This document shows positions 1-7,760 of a stretch of DNA of 64,000 nucleotides, piece by piece. Origin of the DNA: Methylobacterium platani (lineage in GTDB: Bacteria > Pseudomonadota > Alphaproteobacteria > Rhizobiales > Beijerinckiaceae); NCBI RefSeq assembly GCF_001653715.1, contig NZ_LWHQ01000047.1, forward strand, positions 124,001-188,000. The letters are read 5' to 3'. Both the position numbers and the translations under genes were made by a program. Position 1 is the first letter of the stretch, and every line of letters begins with the position of its first letter. The notes below the pieces were generated by a model. That model saw nothing but the letters and a program-made list of their open reading frames with translations, was not told the origin of the DNA and ran no database searches.

Positions 1-79
1 CGCTGCGCCCGCACGCAAGGACGGTTCACCGGAGCCGGCTCCCGCCTTACCTTGAGGCGAGCAATCCCGGAGGCCGTCG

Positions 80-523
80 ATGCCGGACACTGAAACCCTC
101 GCCGAACTCGTGCCGGAGGCGCCGGTGACCGCCGTGCGCCCGGCGATCCACCTCGACCATTGCGTCATCCACGTCTCGGACTGGGAGCGCTCGACCGCGT
201 TCTACCGCGACGTCCTCGACGCGGAGGTCATCCCGGTCGGGCGCGGCTACGCCTACCGCTTCGGCGGCGTGCAGCTGAACTGCCACGGCCCCGGCCAGAT
301 CGGCGAGCCGCGGGCCCGGATCCCGGTGGCGCCCGGCAACAGCGACCTGTGCTTCCGCTGGCACGGCCCGATCGAGGAGGCGGTGGCCCATCTGGAGCGC
401 CACGGCGTCCCGGTCGAGCTGGGGCCGGTGCCGCGCCACGGGGCGGTGGGCGAGGGGATCAGCGTCTATTTCCGCGATCCGGACGGGTCGCTGATGGAGT
501 TCATCACCTATCCGACGGGATGA
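80..523 (+). CDS. VOC (glyoxalase/bleomycin-resistance fold) family protein
   Basis: Encodes 147 aa. After about 20 variable residues there is one VOC module: IHLDHCVIHVSDWERSTAFY near residue 25, a central FRWHGPIEEAVAHLE helix, and a C-terminal VYFRDPDGSLMEFITYP near residues 130-145. In this fold the HxxxxV histidine and the final glutamate are typical metal ligands, and both are present. VOC proteins include glyoxalases, extradiol dioxygenases and fosfomycin or bleomycin resistance proteins; the substrate here cannot be read. GGAG lies about ten bases before the ATG. The gene stands alone and is followed by a palindromic hairpin. Confidence 0.85.
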   Translation: MPDTETLAELVPEAPVTAVRPAIHLDHCVIHVSDWERSTAFYRDVLDAEVIPVGRGYAYRFGGVQLNCHGPGQIGEPRARIPVAPGNSDLCFRWHGPIEEAVAHLERHGVPVELGPVPRHGAVGEGISVYFRDPDGSLMEFITYPTG

Positions 524-530
524 TACCGCA

Positions 531-560
531 GCGCCCTCGAACGGATCCGTTCGAGGGCGC
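531..560. terminator. 30 bp perfect palindrome after the VOC gene
   Basis: A perfect inverted repeat with 13 bp arms around a central GATC starts 8 bp after the VOC stop codon. It would form a strong hairpin. There is no U-tract, which is common for high-GC alphaproteobacterial terminators. Its right arm recurs twice just downstream. Confidence 0.6.
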
Positions 561-592
561 AAGAGTTCGAGGGCGCGAGAGTTCGAGGGCGC
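561..592. repeat. Tandem 16 bp direct repeat abutting a hairpin
   Basis: Two adjacent 16 bp units (561-576 and 577-592) differ only at their first base. Each ends in GTTCGAGGGCGC, which is also the right arm of the palindrome immediately to the left, giving three copies of that 12-mer in 46 bp. It looks like local duplication of the hairpin arm. Confidence 0.75.
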
Positions 593-672
593 AAAGAGCA
601 CGAGCCGCGACACGGATCGACCGCCGGGCGACGACCGGCGCCGGTTTACGGGGGAGAAATGGCCGGGATGCG

Positions 673-2043
673 ATGAGGGAGGCCCTGCCCCGCCACACCC
701 TCCTGCCGACCCGCATGCCGCCTCACCCTCCGTCCCCTCTCTCGCGCCGCCCGACGACGACGATCCCGGCCTTCGGGCGCGACCGTCGCGGCGGCGTCGC
801 GATCCTGACGGCCCTGACGGGCCTCGTGCTCCTGATGCTCGCGGGCGCGGGCCTCGACTACGCCCGGGCGCGCAAGGACGAGGCGCGCCTGAACGCCGCC
901 CTCGACGCCGCGGTGCTGGCGGGGGCGCAGGCGGTCAGGGCGGCGGATGCCAAGGGCCAGACCGACGCGGCGATCCGCGCCGCCGGCGCTGCCGCCGCCG
1001 CGACGGTGTTCGACAGCCTGGCGGCCTCCGCGGTCGCCGCCAACGCGCCGCAGCCGCAGTTCGACGTCGCCCTCAACGGCCGCAGCGTCGTCGTCTCGGG
1101 CCGCTACACGGCCTCGACCCGGACGAGCCTGATGGGCATCGCAGGCTTCAGGACGATGGCGTATTCCGGCGTCGCCAAGTCCGGCGTCGACCTGTCGCCG
1201 CTCATCGACGTCACCCTGCTGATCGACGTCTCGGGCTCGATGGCGCTGGGGGCGACGAGCGCCGACATCACCGCGCTCCAGGCCAAGCTGGGCTGCGCCT
1301 TCGCCTGCCACGACGGGCAGCCGGTCAGGAACACCGACAAGGACAGCTACCTCTGGGCCAAGGCGAACGGCATCACGCTGCGCCTCGACGAGATGAACCA
1401 GGGCATCCTCGACTTCGTCGCCTGGCTGCGCAGGCAGGAGGCCGTCAGCCGGCGGATGCGAATCTCGATCTATGCGTTCAGCACCACGCTCACCAAGGTG
1501 CTCGACCTGACCAGCGACCTGTCGCAGGTGGCCGGCAACCTGCCGAAGGCGCCGAGCGCCTCGGGCGAGAGCGACGGCGCGACCCTGTTCAACGCCGTCA
1601 TGCCGGACTTCACCAAGGCGATCGGCACGAGCGGCGACGGCGTCACCGCGCCGAAGAAGCTCGTGATCCTGGCCACCGACGGCGTCGCCGATCCAGGCCG
1701 GTCCTGGACCTGGGACGAGCCGAAGCGCGCCCTCGTCGCCCCCTTCGACCCGGCGCAGTGCGCGGCCCTCAAGGCTCCGGGCGGGGCGGCGAAGCAGCCG
1801 GTCTGGGTCGGGGTGATCTACACGCCCTACCTGGCGATGCCCTGGGACTGGGGCTACGCCGCGACGCTCGGCCAGCCGAGCCAGGTCGGCGGCAGGGGCA
1901 CGCGGCGCGACGACATCCCGTCCCGCCTGACCGCCTGCGCCTCCGGCCCGGACTTCTTCATGACCGCCGGCAGCACGACCTCGATCGGCGATGCGATGGC
2001 CAAGCTGTTCAGCACCTTCGCGCAGGTCCGGCTCACCGACTGA
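673..2043 (+). CDS. TadE/TadG-like pilus-assembly protein with vWA domain
   Basis: Encodes 456 aa from ATG 673; ATG 715, which removes 14 residues, is equally possible. The N-terminus has the TadG/Flp signature: a basic RDRRGG stretch, then a single hydrophobic helix (VAILTALTGLVLLMLAGAGL), then an Ala-rich DEARLNAALDAAVLAGAQA helix as in DUF2134/TadE-like proteins. A von Willebrand A domain follows, with MIDAS motif DVSGSM near residue 185 and a distal LVILATDGVADPG. Such proteins are anchored in the inner membrane and act in tight-adherence pilus assembly or envelope sensing. No other tad gene is present, so it is an orphan. Confidence 0.85.
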   Translation: MREALPRHTLLPTRMPPHPPSPLSRRPTTTIPAFGRDRRGGVAILTALTGLVLLMLAGAGLDYARARKDEARLNAALDAAVLAGAQAVRAADAKGQTDAAIRAAGAAAAATVFDSLAASAVAANAPQPQFDVALNGRSVVVSGRYTASTRTSLMGIAGFRTMAYSGVAKSGVDLSPLIDVTLLIDVSGSMALGATSADITALQAKLGCAFACHDGQPVRNTDKDSYLWAKANGITLRLDEMNQGILDFVAWLRRQEAVSRRMRISIYAFSTTLTKVLDLTSDLSQVAGNLPKAPSASGESDGATLFNAVMPDFTKAIGTSGDGVTAPKKLVILATDGVADPGRSWTWDEPKRALVAPFDPAQCAALKAPGGAAKQPVWVGVIYTPYLAMPWDWGYAATLGQPSQVGGRGTRRDDIPSRLTACASGPDFFMTAGSTTSIGDAMAKLFSTFAQVRLTD

Positions 2044-2113
2044 CGGTCCTGCGATTTCCCGGTGATCGCCTCGCGACGCGGAAATCGGCCTCGCTCAAGC
2101 GACGCGCAGGCTC

Positions 2114-2155
2114 GTGACACGAGATCCGCAGGCGATCTTCCGGATCTCGTGTCAC
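2114..2155. terminator. 15 bp inverted repeat between convergent genes
   Basis: GTGACACGAGATCCG (2114-2128) and its exact complement (2141-2155) flank a 12 nt loop. It lies between the convergent vWA and SDR genes and contains the SDR stop codon (2152-2154), so it probably serves as a bidirectional terminator. Confidence 0.75.
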
Positions 2156-2913
2156 AGCCCCGAGACGAGATGCCCGCCGTCGACCGGGATGGTCGCCCCG
2201 GTCATCCAGCCCGACGCATCGCCGGCGAGCAGCAGGAAGGCGCCGTCGAGGTCTTCCGGCCGGCCGAGGCGCCGCATCGGGATGCGCTTGAGCATCGCCT
2301 GGCCGGGGGGCGTCTCGAAGAACTCGCGGTTGATGTCGGTGCCGATATAGCCCGGCGCCAGCGCGTTGACGCGGATGCCGTAGCGGGCCCATTCGAGGCC
2401 GAGCGCCTGGGTCATCTGCACCACGCCGGCCTTCGACACCGTATAGGGCCCGACCCCGCCGGTCACCCGCAGGCCGAGGATCGACGCGACGTTGACGATC
2501 ACGCCGCCGCGGCCGGCCTCGCGCCAGGCCCGGGCCGCGGTGGTCGACATCGCCCAGACGCCGCGGAGATTCGTGTCGATCACCCGGTCGAAGGTCGCGA
2601 GGTCGACGTCGATCGCCGCCCCGCCCTCGGCGATGCCGGCATTGTTGACCACCACGTCCGGCAGGGCGTGCAGGCCCGCGAAGGCGGCGGCGATCGAGTC
2701 CGGGTCGGCGACGTCGAGGGAGACCGCCCGGGCCTCCGGCGCGCCGGCGGCGGTCAGATCGCGCACCAGGGCGTCGAGCTTCTCCTTGCGCCGGGCCGCC
2801 ACCGTCACGGCGGCGCCGCACCCGGCGCAGAGCCGGGCGAAATGGTCGCCGAGGCCGCCCGAGGCGCCGGTGACGAGGACGTGGCGGCCCTTGAGGCCGG
2901 CTGCGAGATCCAT
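2152..2913 (-). CDS. SDR family NAD(P)-dependent oxidoreductase
   Basis: Encodes 253 aa, the normal length for a classical short-chain dehydrogenase/reductase. The cofactor-binding TGASGGLG motif is near residue 15, NNAG near 90, the catalytic serine in NVASILG near 140, and the YTVSK catalytic Tyr/Lys near 155. The C-terminal PGYIGTDIN and TIPVDGGHL segments are typical of FabG-like members. The substrate is not predictable. It is the last gene of a leftward unit behind the cyclic-nucleotide-binding gene, 60 bp away. Its stop codon lies inside a terminator hairpin. Confidence 0.9.
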   Translation of the reverse strand: MDLAAGLKGRHVLVTGASGGLGDHFARLCAGCGAAVTVAARRKEKLDALVRDLTAAGAPEARAVSLDVADPDSIAAAFAGLHALPDVVVNNAGIAEGGAAIDVDLATFDRVIDTNLRGVWAMSTTAARAWREAGRGGVIVNVASILGLRVTGGVGPYTVSKAGVVQMTQALGLEWARYGIRVNALAPGYIGTDINREFFETPPGQAMLKRIPMRRLGRPEDLDGAFLLLAGDASGWMTGATIPVDGGHLVSGL

Positions 2914-2973
2914 GGCGTCTTCCCCCTGTCGGGCGCGCCTCTTGCCCGGGCGCGCCTTCGCTCGTCCTCGTCG

Positions 2974-3420
2974 TCAGCCGGTCCGCATCTGGGCGAGCTG
3001 CTGGTTCGTCAGCTCGAGGCGGTGGGCGAGCTCGCGCATCACCGCGATGGCGATCTGCGGGAACTGGCTCAGGAGCTCGAGGAAGACCCGGCGGTCGATG
3101 CGCAGGGCCGTCGTCGGCACCACCGCGGTGACGGTGGCGGAGCGCGGCTGGTCGGCCAGGATGCCCATCTCGCCGACGAGGGCGTTGGCCCCGAGCAGGG
3201 CCAGGCGGATCGGCCCCTGCGGCCCCTCCAGGGTCACGGCCGCCTCCCCTTCCAGGATCAGGTAGGCGGCGTCCGCCGCGTCGCCCCGGTCGAAGAAGCG
3301 CTGGCCGTCGGCGAAGTGCACCCGCTCGCTGGTGAAGGCAAGCAGCTTCAGGCGGGCCGGATCGACCTCGCGGAACATCGGCACTTGGCGCAGCGACTGC
3401 ACCTCGGTCTCAAGCGTCAT
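2974..3420 (-). CDS. Stand-alone cyclic-nucleotide-binding domain protein
   Basis: Encodes 148 aa, essentially one Crp-type cNMP-binding beta-roll with no DNA-binding domain. Recognisable segments are VPMFREVDPARLKLLAF, the Asp/Gly-rich FDRGDAADAAYLILEGEAAV turn, and the phosphate-binding-cassette region GANALVGEMGILADQPRSATVTA with the usual G-E and R-S-A. The ATG overlaps the stop of the upstream ABC exporter gene (ATGA), so the two are translationally coupled. It may act in trans as a regulatory subunit of that exporter; this is inference from coupling alone. Confidence 0.85.
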   Translation of the reverse strand: MTLETEVQSLRQVPMFREVDPARLKLLAFTSERVHFADGQRFFDRGDAADAAYLILEGEAAVTLEGPQGPIRLALLGANALVGEMGILADQPRSATVTAVVPTTALRIDRRVFLELLSQFPQIAIAVMRELAHRLELTNQQLAQMRTG

Positions 3421-6416
3421 GCCTTCACATCCTGCTCGACGCGCGCCGGCTCCGGCCCCGTCTCATCCCCGGCGCGCCCGGAGACTGCCGCAGCCGGGGC
3501 CGCAACGCCAGCCCCCGCCCTCGTCTCTCCGGGGGACGCCTCGCCGCCGCCCGGTGCGGCCCGGCTCGCCGCCGGCCGTTCCGGGCCGTGAATCTGCGTG
3601 CCCGCGGCCCGCAGCACCAGCTCGAACCGGTCGGAGACCCGGTCGTTCGGCAGCACGACCACGAGGCTGTTCTCGTGGCCGAACCGCTCCAGCAGCAGGC
3701 CCAGCACCGTGCGGGCGCGGTTCTCGCCCATCGGCGAGAGGGCGCCGTCGAGGACGAGGAGGTCCGGCCGGCGGATCAGGGCCCGCACCAGGCTCACCAC
3801 GGCCCGCTGGCCGCTCGACAGGAAGCGCCCCTCCGGCCCGACCTGATGGTCGAGCCCGACGCGGGTGATGGCGGGGGCGAGCCGCATCTCCTGGACGAGG
3901 GCGGTGCCGGTCGCCGTCACGGTCTCGACGGCGTCGGCGACCGACTGGTTGATGCGGCCGAACAGGAGGTTGTCGCGCAAGGGGGCGGCGGCGCAGACCT
4001 GGTCGGGATCGTAGAAGTCGACCCCGCCCATGCCGGCGGCATCGAGGGCGGCGCGCAGCTCGCCCCGCGCCGCCACGACCCGGTCGCGGAACGCATCGTC
4101 GATCAGCCCGAGGCGGTGGCGCGGCTCGATATAGGCGAGCGGCAGGGCGATGAGCCGCGTCGCGTCGGCCGAGCCGTAGCGGCCGAGCCCAATCCAGCGC
4201 CGCCGGATCCGGTTGAGCGCGCCGCCGCCGTGGCGCTCGGCCGAGGCCTCGGTGGCGGTCCGGCGGGCGAGGATTGCCTCGTATTCCGGCAGCTCGTCGG
4301 CGGCCAGGAACGAGAACTGCTCGAACAGCGGGTGCCCGCTCGGCAGGCCGCGGAAGATCTCCAGCATGGTGGCGGCGATCCGCTCGCCCATGGTGACGAG
4401 GTCGTCGGCGAGCCCGCTGCGGTCGAGGACGAGGCGCACCACCGGGTGCTCGACGAGCGCCCGCCCGGTCAGCGCCGTGGTCGTCGGCACGCCGAACAGC
4501 AGGTTCTCGGCCACCGTGGCCTGGCGGTTGTAGCGGGTCGGATCGAACGGCTCGACGAGATGGGCGTGCCCTTCCGCCGCCAGGCGCTCGCGGAAGGCGA
4601 TGCGGGCCTCGATCAGCCGGGCGGCGAGGTCCGGGTGGCGGTCGGGATCGACCTGGCCGAGGAGGCCGAAGCGGTAGACCTCCTCGCCCATGCCGATGCG
4701 GGCGAGCCAGTCGAGGATCAGGGCGTCGAGGGCGCCCGCATCCGCGACGCCGGCCTGGGCGTAGTCGGTCCAGTCGGCCGGGAACGGCTCGACCGGGTTG
4801 CCGGTGCGGTGGGCCTCGGCGAGCGCCTTGGCGTCGACGACGGCGGAATCGGGCGGGCGGCGGTTGAGGCCGTACAGGATGTTGTCGCGCAGCGAGCCCG
4901 GGAACAGGATCGGGTCGACCCCCGCGAAGGCGATCCGCCGCGTCAGCGCCGCGCCCGACCACTCGGCGAGGTCGCGGTCCTCGATGGTGATCCGCCCCGA
5001 GGTCGGCACGGCGCGGCGCGCCAGCACCCGCGCGAAGGTCGACGCGGCGGGGCCGCCGTCGCTGACGATGGCGACGCGGGCGGGCAGATCCAGGCTCAGC
5101 GACACGCCGGCGAGGACCGGCCCGTGCGGCTCCTGGACGCCGACGCCCTCGGCGGCCAGCCGCCCGCACAGGCTGTCGTCGCGGCCGGGCGCGTCGAGCC
5201 CGATCAGCCGCTCGGGCAGGAATTGCTGCAGCACCTGCTCGTACTTCACCTGCACGTCGAGGCGCTGCTGGTCCCAGTCGATCAGTTCCTTCAGCGGCGG
5301 CGGCAGGTCGCGATAGGCCGCGATCACCGCGACGAGCTGGCCGATGCTGAGCTGGCCCTTGAGGGCGAAGTAGCCGCCGATGCAGTAGAACAGGAACGGC
5401 GTCATCTGCGCCAGCAGGTTGTTCAGGAACTTGACCATGAACTTGCGCCGGTAGATGCGCAGGCGCAGGTCGAACAGCCCGCCGAGGCGGTGGCCGATCT
5501 CGGCCCGCTCCCAGGCCTCGGCCCCGTTGGAATGCACTGCCGCGATGCCGTCCACCACCTCGCCGACCCGGCCGGCGAGGCGGCGCGAGGCGAGCTGGCG
5601 CTGGCGCCCGAGGCGCAGGAGCTCGCGCCGCAGGCGCGGGATCACCACGAACTGCACCCCCACCACCCCGGCGGCGAGCAGCCCGAGCCAGACGTTCTGG
5701 AGCAGGATGAACGTCATCGCGGTGGCGGCCTGCGTGCCCAGGAAGGCCGGCAGGATGTAGGCGTCGCCGATGAAGCCGCCGATCGGCTCGACCTCGTCGC
5801 GGATGATGGTGGCGACCTCGGAGGCCTTGGTCTGGCGCAAGGCATCCGGCGAGAAGCGCATGATCAGCGAGAACAGCTGGAAGCGCAGGCGCCGCAGCAT
5901 GCGCTCGCCGAGCGCGCCCTTCGCCACGTTGATCCAGTACTTGAAGGCGCCGTTGATCAGCACCAGCAGCAGGAACATCGAGGAGAGGCCGAACAGCAGC
6001 TCGAACCGGTCGACGTCGAAGCCGTCGAACAGCGAGACGTCGTGACCGAACCAGTCCGGCATCTGCAGGCGCAGTACCAGGAACTTGGCGGTGGTGTTGC
6101 CCTTCTCGAAGGCGTGGCCCTGGATCGCCTCGTTGACGATGCGGCGCGGCAGGTCGAGCGAGGCGAAGTAGAGCGGCAGCGAGGCCAGCACGACGCAGCA
6201 GATCAGGATCTGGTCGCGCTTCGAATGCCGCCAGATGTAGCGGAACAGGCTGCGGTCTAGGCCGCCCGAGGCGTCGGCGGCCTCCGGATCGTTGCCGGCC
6301 CGGGGATCGGCGATCTCCCGGCCCGCGGTGCGGCCGCGCGCGGCCGACTGGGCCCCGCCCGCCCGCTGCGCCGCCCCGCCGTCCGTCCGCCCCGCCGCCT
6401 GCGCCCCGCCGCTCAT
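3417..6416 (-). CDS. ABC exporter-like fusion with degenerate, enlarged nucleotide-binding domain
   Basis: Encodes 999 aa. About 50 disordered residues precede a type-I exporter membrane domain (roughly 55-400), then an ABC-type domain of about 470 residues, twice the usual size. The Walker A position (about 445-455) reads SDGGPAAST and lacks the Gly-Lys-Ser/Thr core. The signature loop is LSSGQ (about 866). Walker B is LLVLDGA, so the catalytic glutamate is glycine. Between the first beta-sheet region and the signature lies a large insert. The motif 'xDP...(R/A)(D/E)N(I/L)L(F/Y)G', normally present once after the Q-loop, occurs three times (about 500-515, 625-640 and 800-818). ATP hydrolysis is doubtful; it may be a regulated or scaffold-like exporter. 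The next gene is translationally coupled. Confidence 0.8.
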   Translation of the reverse strand: MSGGAQAAGRTDGGAAQRAGGAQSAARGRTAGREIADPRAGNDPEAADASGGLDRSLFRYIWRHSKRDQILICCVVLASLPLYFASLDLPRRIVNEAIQGHAFEKGNTTAKFLVLRLQMPDWFGHDVSLFDGFDVDRFELLFGLSSMFLLLVLINGAFKYWINVAKGALGERMLRRLRFQLFSLIMRFSPDALRQTKASEVATIIRDEVEPIGGFIGDAYILPAFLGTQAATAMTFILLQNVWLGLLAAGVVGVQFVVIPRLRRELLRLGRQRQLASRRLAGRVGEVVDGIAAVHSNGAEAWERAEIGHRLGGLFDLRLRIYRRKFMVKFLNNLLAQMTPFLFYCIGGYFALKGQLSIGQLVAVIAAYRDLPPPLKELIDWDQQRLDVQVKYEQVLQQFLPERLIGLDAPGRDDSLCGRLAAEGVGVQEPHGPVLAGVSLSLDLPARVAIVSDGGPAASTFARVLARRAVPTSGRITIEDRDLAEWSGAALTRRIAFAGVDPILFPGSLRDNILYGLNRRPPDSAVVDAKALAEAHRTGNPVEPFPADWTDYAQAGVADAGALDALILDWLARIGMGEEVYRFGLLGQVDPDRHPDLAARLIEARIAFRERLAAEGHAHLVEPFDPTRYNRQATVAENLLFGVPTTTALTGRALVEHPVVRLVLDRSGLADDLVTMGERIAATMLEIFRGLPSGHPLFEQFSFLAADELPEYEAILARRTATEASAERHGGGALNRIRRRWIGLGRYGSADATRLIALPLAYIEPRHRLGLIDDAFRDRVVAARGELRAALDAAGMGGVDFYDPDQVCAAAPLRDNLLFGRINQSVADAVETVTATGTALVQEMRLAPAITRVGLDHQVGPEGRFLSSGQRAVVSLVRALIRRPDLLVLDGALSPMGENRARTVLGLLLERFGHENSLVVVLPNDRVSDRFELVLRAAGTQIHGPERPAASRAAPGGGEASPGETRAGAGVAAPAAAVSGRAGDETGPEPARVEQDVKA

Positions 6417-6509
6417 GGTCCGCCGCCCCAGATCCCGTCTGCCTGTGTAGAGGGCCGGAGCGGGACTGGAAACCGCCGCTGCGTCACGAAGCCCCGCCGG
6501 TCGGGCCGC

Positions 6510-6728
6510 TCACCCCCTGCGGGGATAGTCCTTGCGGGTGGTCAGGCCGCCGATCGGCTCGTCGCCGAACTGGCGGTTCGGCTGGGGCGAGTCGCCCGGC
6601 TCCTCGGTGGTGACCAGGCGCGGGCTGCCCTCCTCGGCCGGCATCGGCGGGGTGACGTCGCGGTTGGGCGTCGGCGCGGTCTCGGGGTGGGCGGCGGCTT
6701 CGCGGCTCACCATGCTCTTGTTGGTCAT
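6510..6728 (-). CDS. Small disordered hydrophilic protein, probable stress-regulon member
   Basis: Encodes 72 aa rich in Pro, Glu, Thr and Arg, with no hydrophobic segment and no recognised domain. The calculated start has GGAG eight bases upstream. A perfect EcfG-type promoter (GGAAC-N16-CGTT, minus strand) lies about 87 bp upstream of the ATG, which supports both the gene and its membership in the general stress response. Function is unknown. A second small disordered protein of similar style is at 54901-55080. Confidence 0.6.
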   Translation of the reverse strand: MTNKSMVSREAAAHPETAPTPNRDVTPPMPAEEGSPRLVTTEEPGDSPQPNRQFGDEPIGGLTTRKDYPRRG

Positions 6729-6814
6729 CGGGCTGCTCCGGGAGGTCCGGTTCGAGGCGTCCTGTGCGCGGCATCCCGGCCGCGACGGGCCGGTCTGGCG
6801 CGGAACCAGGGGCG

Positions 6815-6839
6815 AACGCCGGCCCCTGCACGGGGTTCC
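6815..6839 (-). promoter_or_regulatory. EcfG-type promoter upstream of the small disordered protein
   Basis: Read on the minus strand this is GGAAC, 16 bp, CGTT, an exact match to the alphaproteobacterial sigma-EcfG consensus, about 87 bp before the ATG at 6728. Confidence 0.7.
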
Positions 6840-7005
6840 GCCCGATCCGGAGGGTCACGGCCAAGCTTTGCCGGCGATGACCCGGCCGGGCCGAGGTGTT
6901 CGTCCGTCACGTCAGCTCAAGTCGCCGGGCCGACGCGACGTCAGGGCGGGCCGTCTCGACTGCCCCGATTCGGGACTGTCAGTCCCACGACCCGCATGCG
7001 TGGCA

Positions 7006-7030
7006 GGAACCATCATTTCCGCTGAAGGTT
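7006..7030 (+). promoter_or_regulatory. EcfG-type promoter upstream of the KGG-motif gene
   Basis: GGAAC (7006-7010), 16 bp, then GGTT (7027-7030). This differs from the EcfG consensus only in the first base of the -10 element. It lies 35 bp before the start codon at 7065. Confidence 0.6.
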
Positions 7031-7064
7031 GTCCGCACTGAGAACCCTGGCCAAGGAGGCAATC

Positions 7065-7259
7065 ATGGCTACCGGAAATTCGACTTCGAAGCGCGGCTTC
7101 GCGTCCATGGACCTCGAGCGTCAGCGCGAGATCGCCAGCAAGGGCGGCCGCAGCGTGCCGGCCGAGAAGCGGTCGTTCTCGCAGGATCGCGAACTGGCCT
7201 CGTCGGCCGGCCGCAAGGGCGGCCAGGCATCGGGCAGCGGGCGCGCCCACGACGAGTGA
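7065..7259 (+). CDS. KGG-motif general stress protein
   Basis: Encodes 64 aa with two copies of the stress-induced KGG repeat: REIASKGGRSVP near residue 25 and SAGRKGGQAS near residue 50. This is the motif of the GsiB/YciG-like family, small hydrophilic proteins induced by starvation, desiccation or heat. ATG 7065 is chosen because AAGGAGG lies six bases upstream; an in-frame start 12 codons earlier lacks a ribosome site. An EcfG-type promoter precedes it, consistent with PhyR-NepR-EcfG control. Confidence 0.85.
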   Translation: MATGNSTSKRGFASMDLERQREIASKGGRSVPAEKRSFSQDRELASSAGRKGGQASGSGRAHDE

Positions 7260-7360
7260 CTGACGGGATCGGCCCGGCCGGCAGCGCCCGCCGAGGACCC
7301 GATCCGCGTGACCGGGCGCCCGCCCGGATCGCGGTCCGCCGGTCTGCGGACCTTGTGAGA

Positions 7361-7418
7361 GACCCACGCTCATGCGCCGGAGGCAGCCCGTCTCGCCTCC
7401 GGCGCATCAGCGTGGGTC
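7361..7418. terminator. Long imperfect hairpin (24 bp arms)
   Basis: Arms 7361-7384 and 7395-7418 are complementary except for one C-C mismatch, with a 10 nt loop. It lies between the convergent KGG gene and the 68-residue gene on the other strand, and can terminate either transcript. Confidence 0.65.
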
Positions 7419-7440
7419 GGTGCAGGGGCCGAAAGACGCG

Positions 7441-7482
7441 ACGAGACACCCCGGAGGCCACGCAGCCTCCGGGGTGTCTCGT
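7441..7482. terminator. 18 bp perfect hairpin upstream of a tandem repeat
   Basis: ACGAGACACCCCGGAGGC (7441-7458) pairs with 7465-7482 across a 6 nt loop. It is the first structure downstream of the leftward gene at 7517-7723. A perfect tandem repeat begins four bases after it. Confidence 0.7.
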
Positions 7483-7486
7483 CTTG

Positions 7487-7518
7487 GGGAGATCGGATCC
7501 TCGGGAGATCGGATCCTC
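7487..7518. repeat. Perfect 16 bp tandem direct repeat
   Basis: Two identical 16 bp units (7487-7502 and 7503-7518), each GGGAGATCGGATCCTC. They sit four bases from a strong hairpin and run into the stop codon of the leftward gene at 7517. The arrangement resembles 531-592 and 53233-53296. Confidence 0.9.
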
Positions 7519-7723
7519 AGGCGGCGCGCGCCCGCGCGGTGACCACGAGGTTGCGCCGCGCCAGGGCGGCGCAGATCACGTCGTCGACCGGGCGCACGGC
7601 CGTCACGCCGGCCAGCAGGCAGGCGAGACGGTCGATGTCGGGATCGAGGTGGCCGTCGCGGTGGGCCCGCTCGGGCGGCGGCGCCTGAGGCGTGGGTGCC
7701 TCGTGATCACGCAGATCGATCAT
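7517..7723 (-). CDS. Small hypothetical protein
   Basis: Encodes 68 aa from ATG 7723, with AGGA about eight bases upstream. The first 30 residues are polar and proline-rich. The rest (IDRLACLLAGVTAVRPVDDVICAALAR) looks like two amphipathic helices. I recognise no family. It lies in the stress island, but no EcfG promoter is seen before it. It could share the transcript of the secreted protein upstream (start 8282), whose stop is 38 bp away. Confidence 0.5.
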   Translation of the reverse strand: MIDLRDHEAPTPQAPPPERAHRDGHLDPDIDRLACLLAGVTAVRPVDDVICAALARRNLVVTARARAA

Positions 7724-7760
7724 GGGAACGGTCCTGTATGAGGTCGGGTCCCGGCCGCGC

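Larger units (their letters stand above)
6729..7064. other. Divergent intergenic region with two EcfG-type promoters
   Basis: This 336 bp gap separates two divergent small genes. It holds a leftward promoter (6815-6839) and a rightward promoter (7006-7030), described separately. I see no further gene or RNA in it. Confidence 0.6.

Noticed and set aside
3588..6260. Long plus-strand frame opposite the ABC exporter
   Set aside because: Shadow frame of the real exporter, low-complexity Arg/Gly/Glu product.
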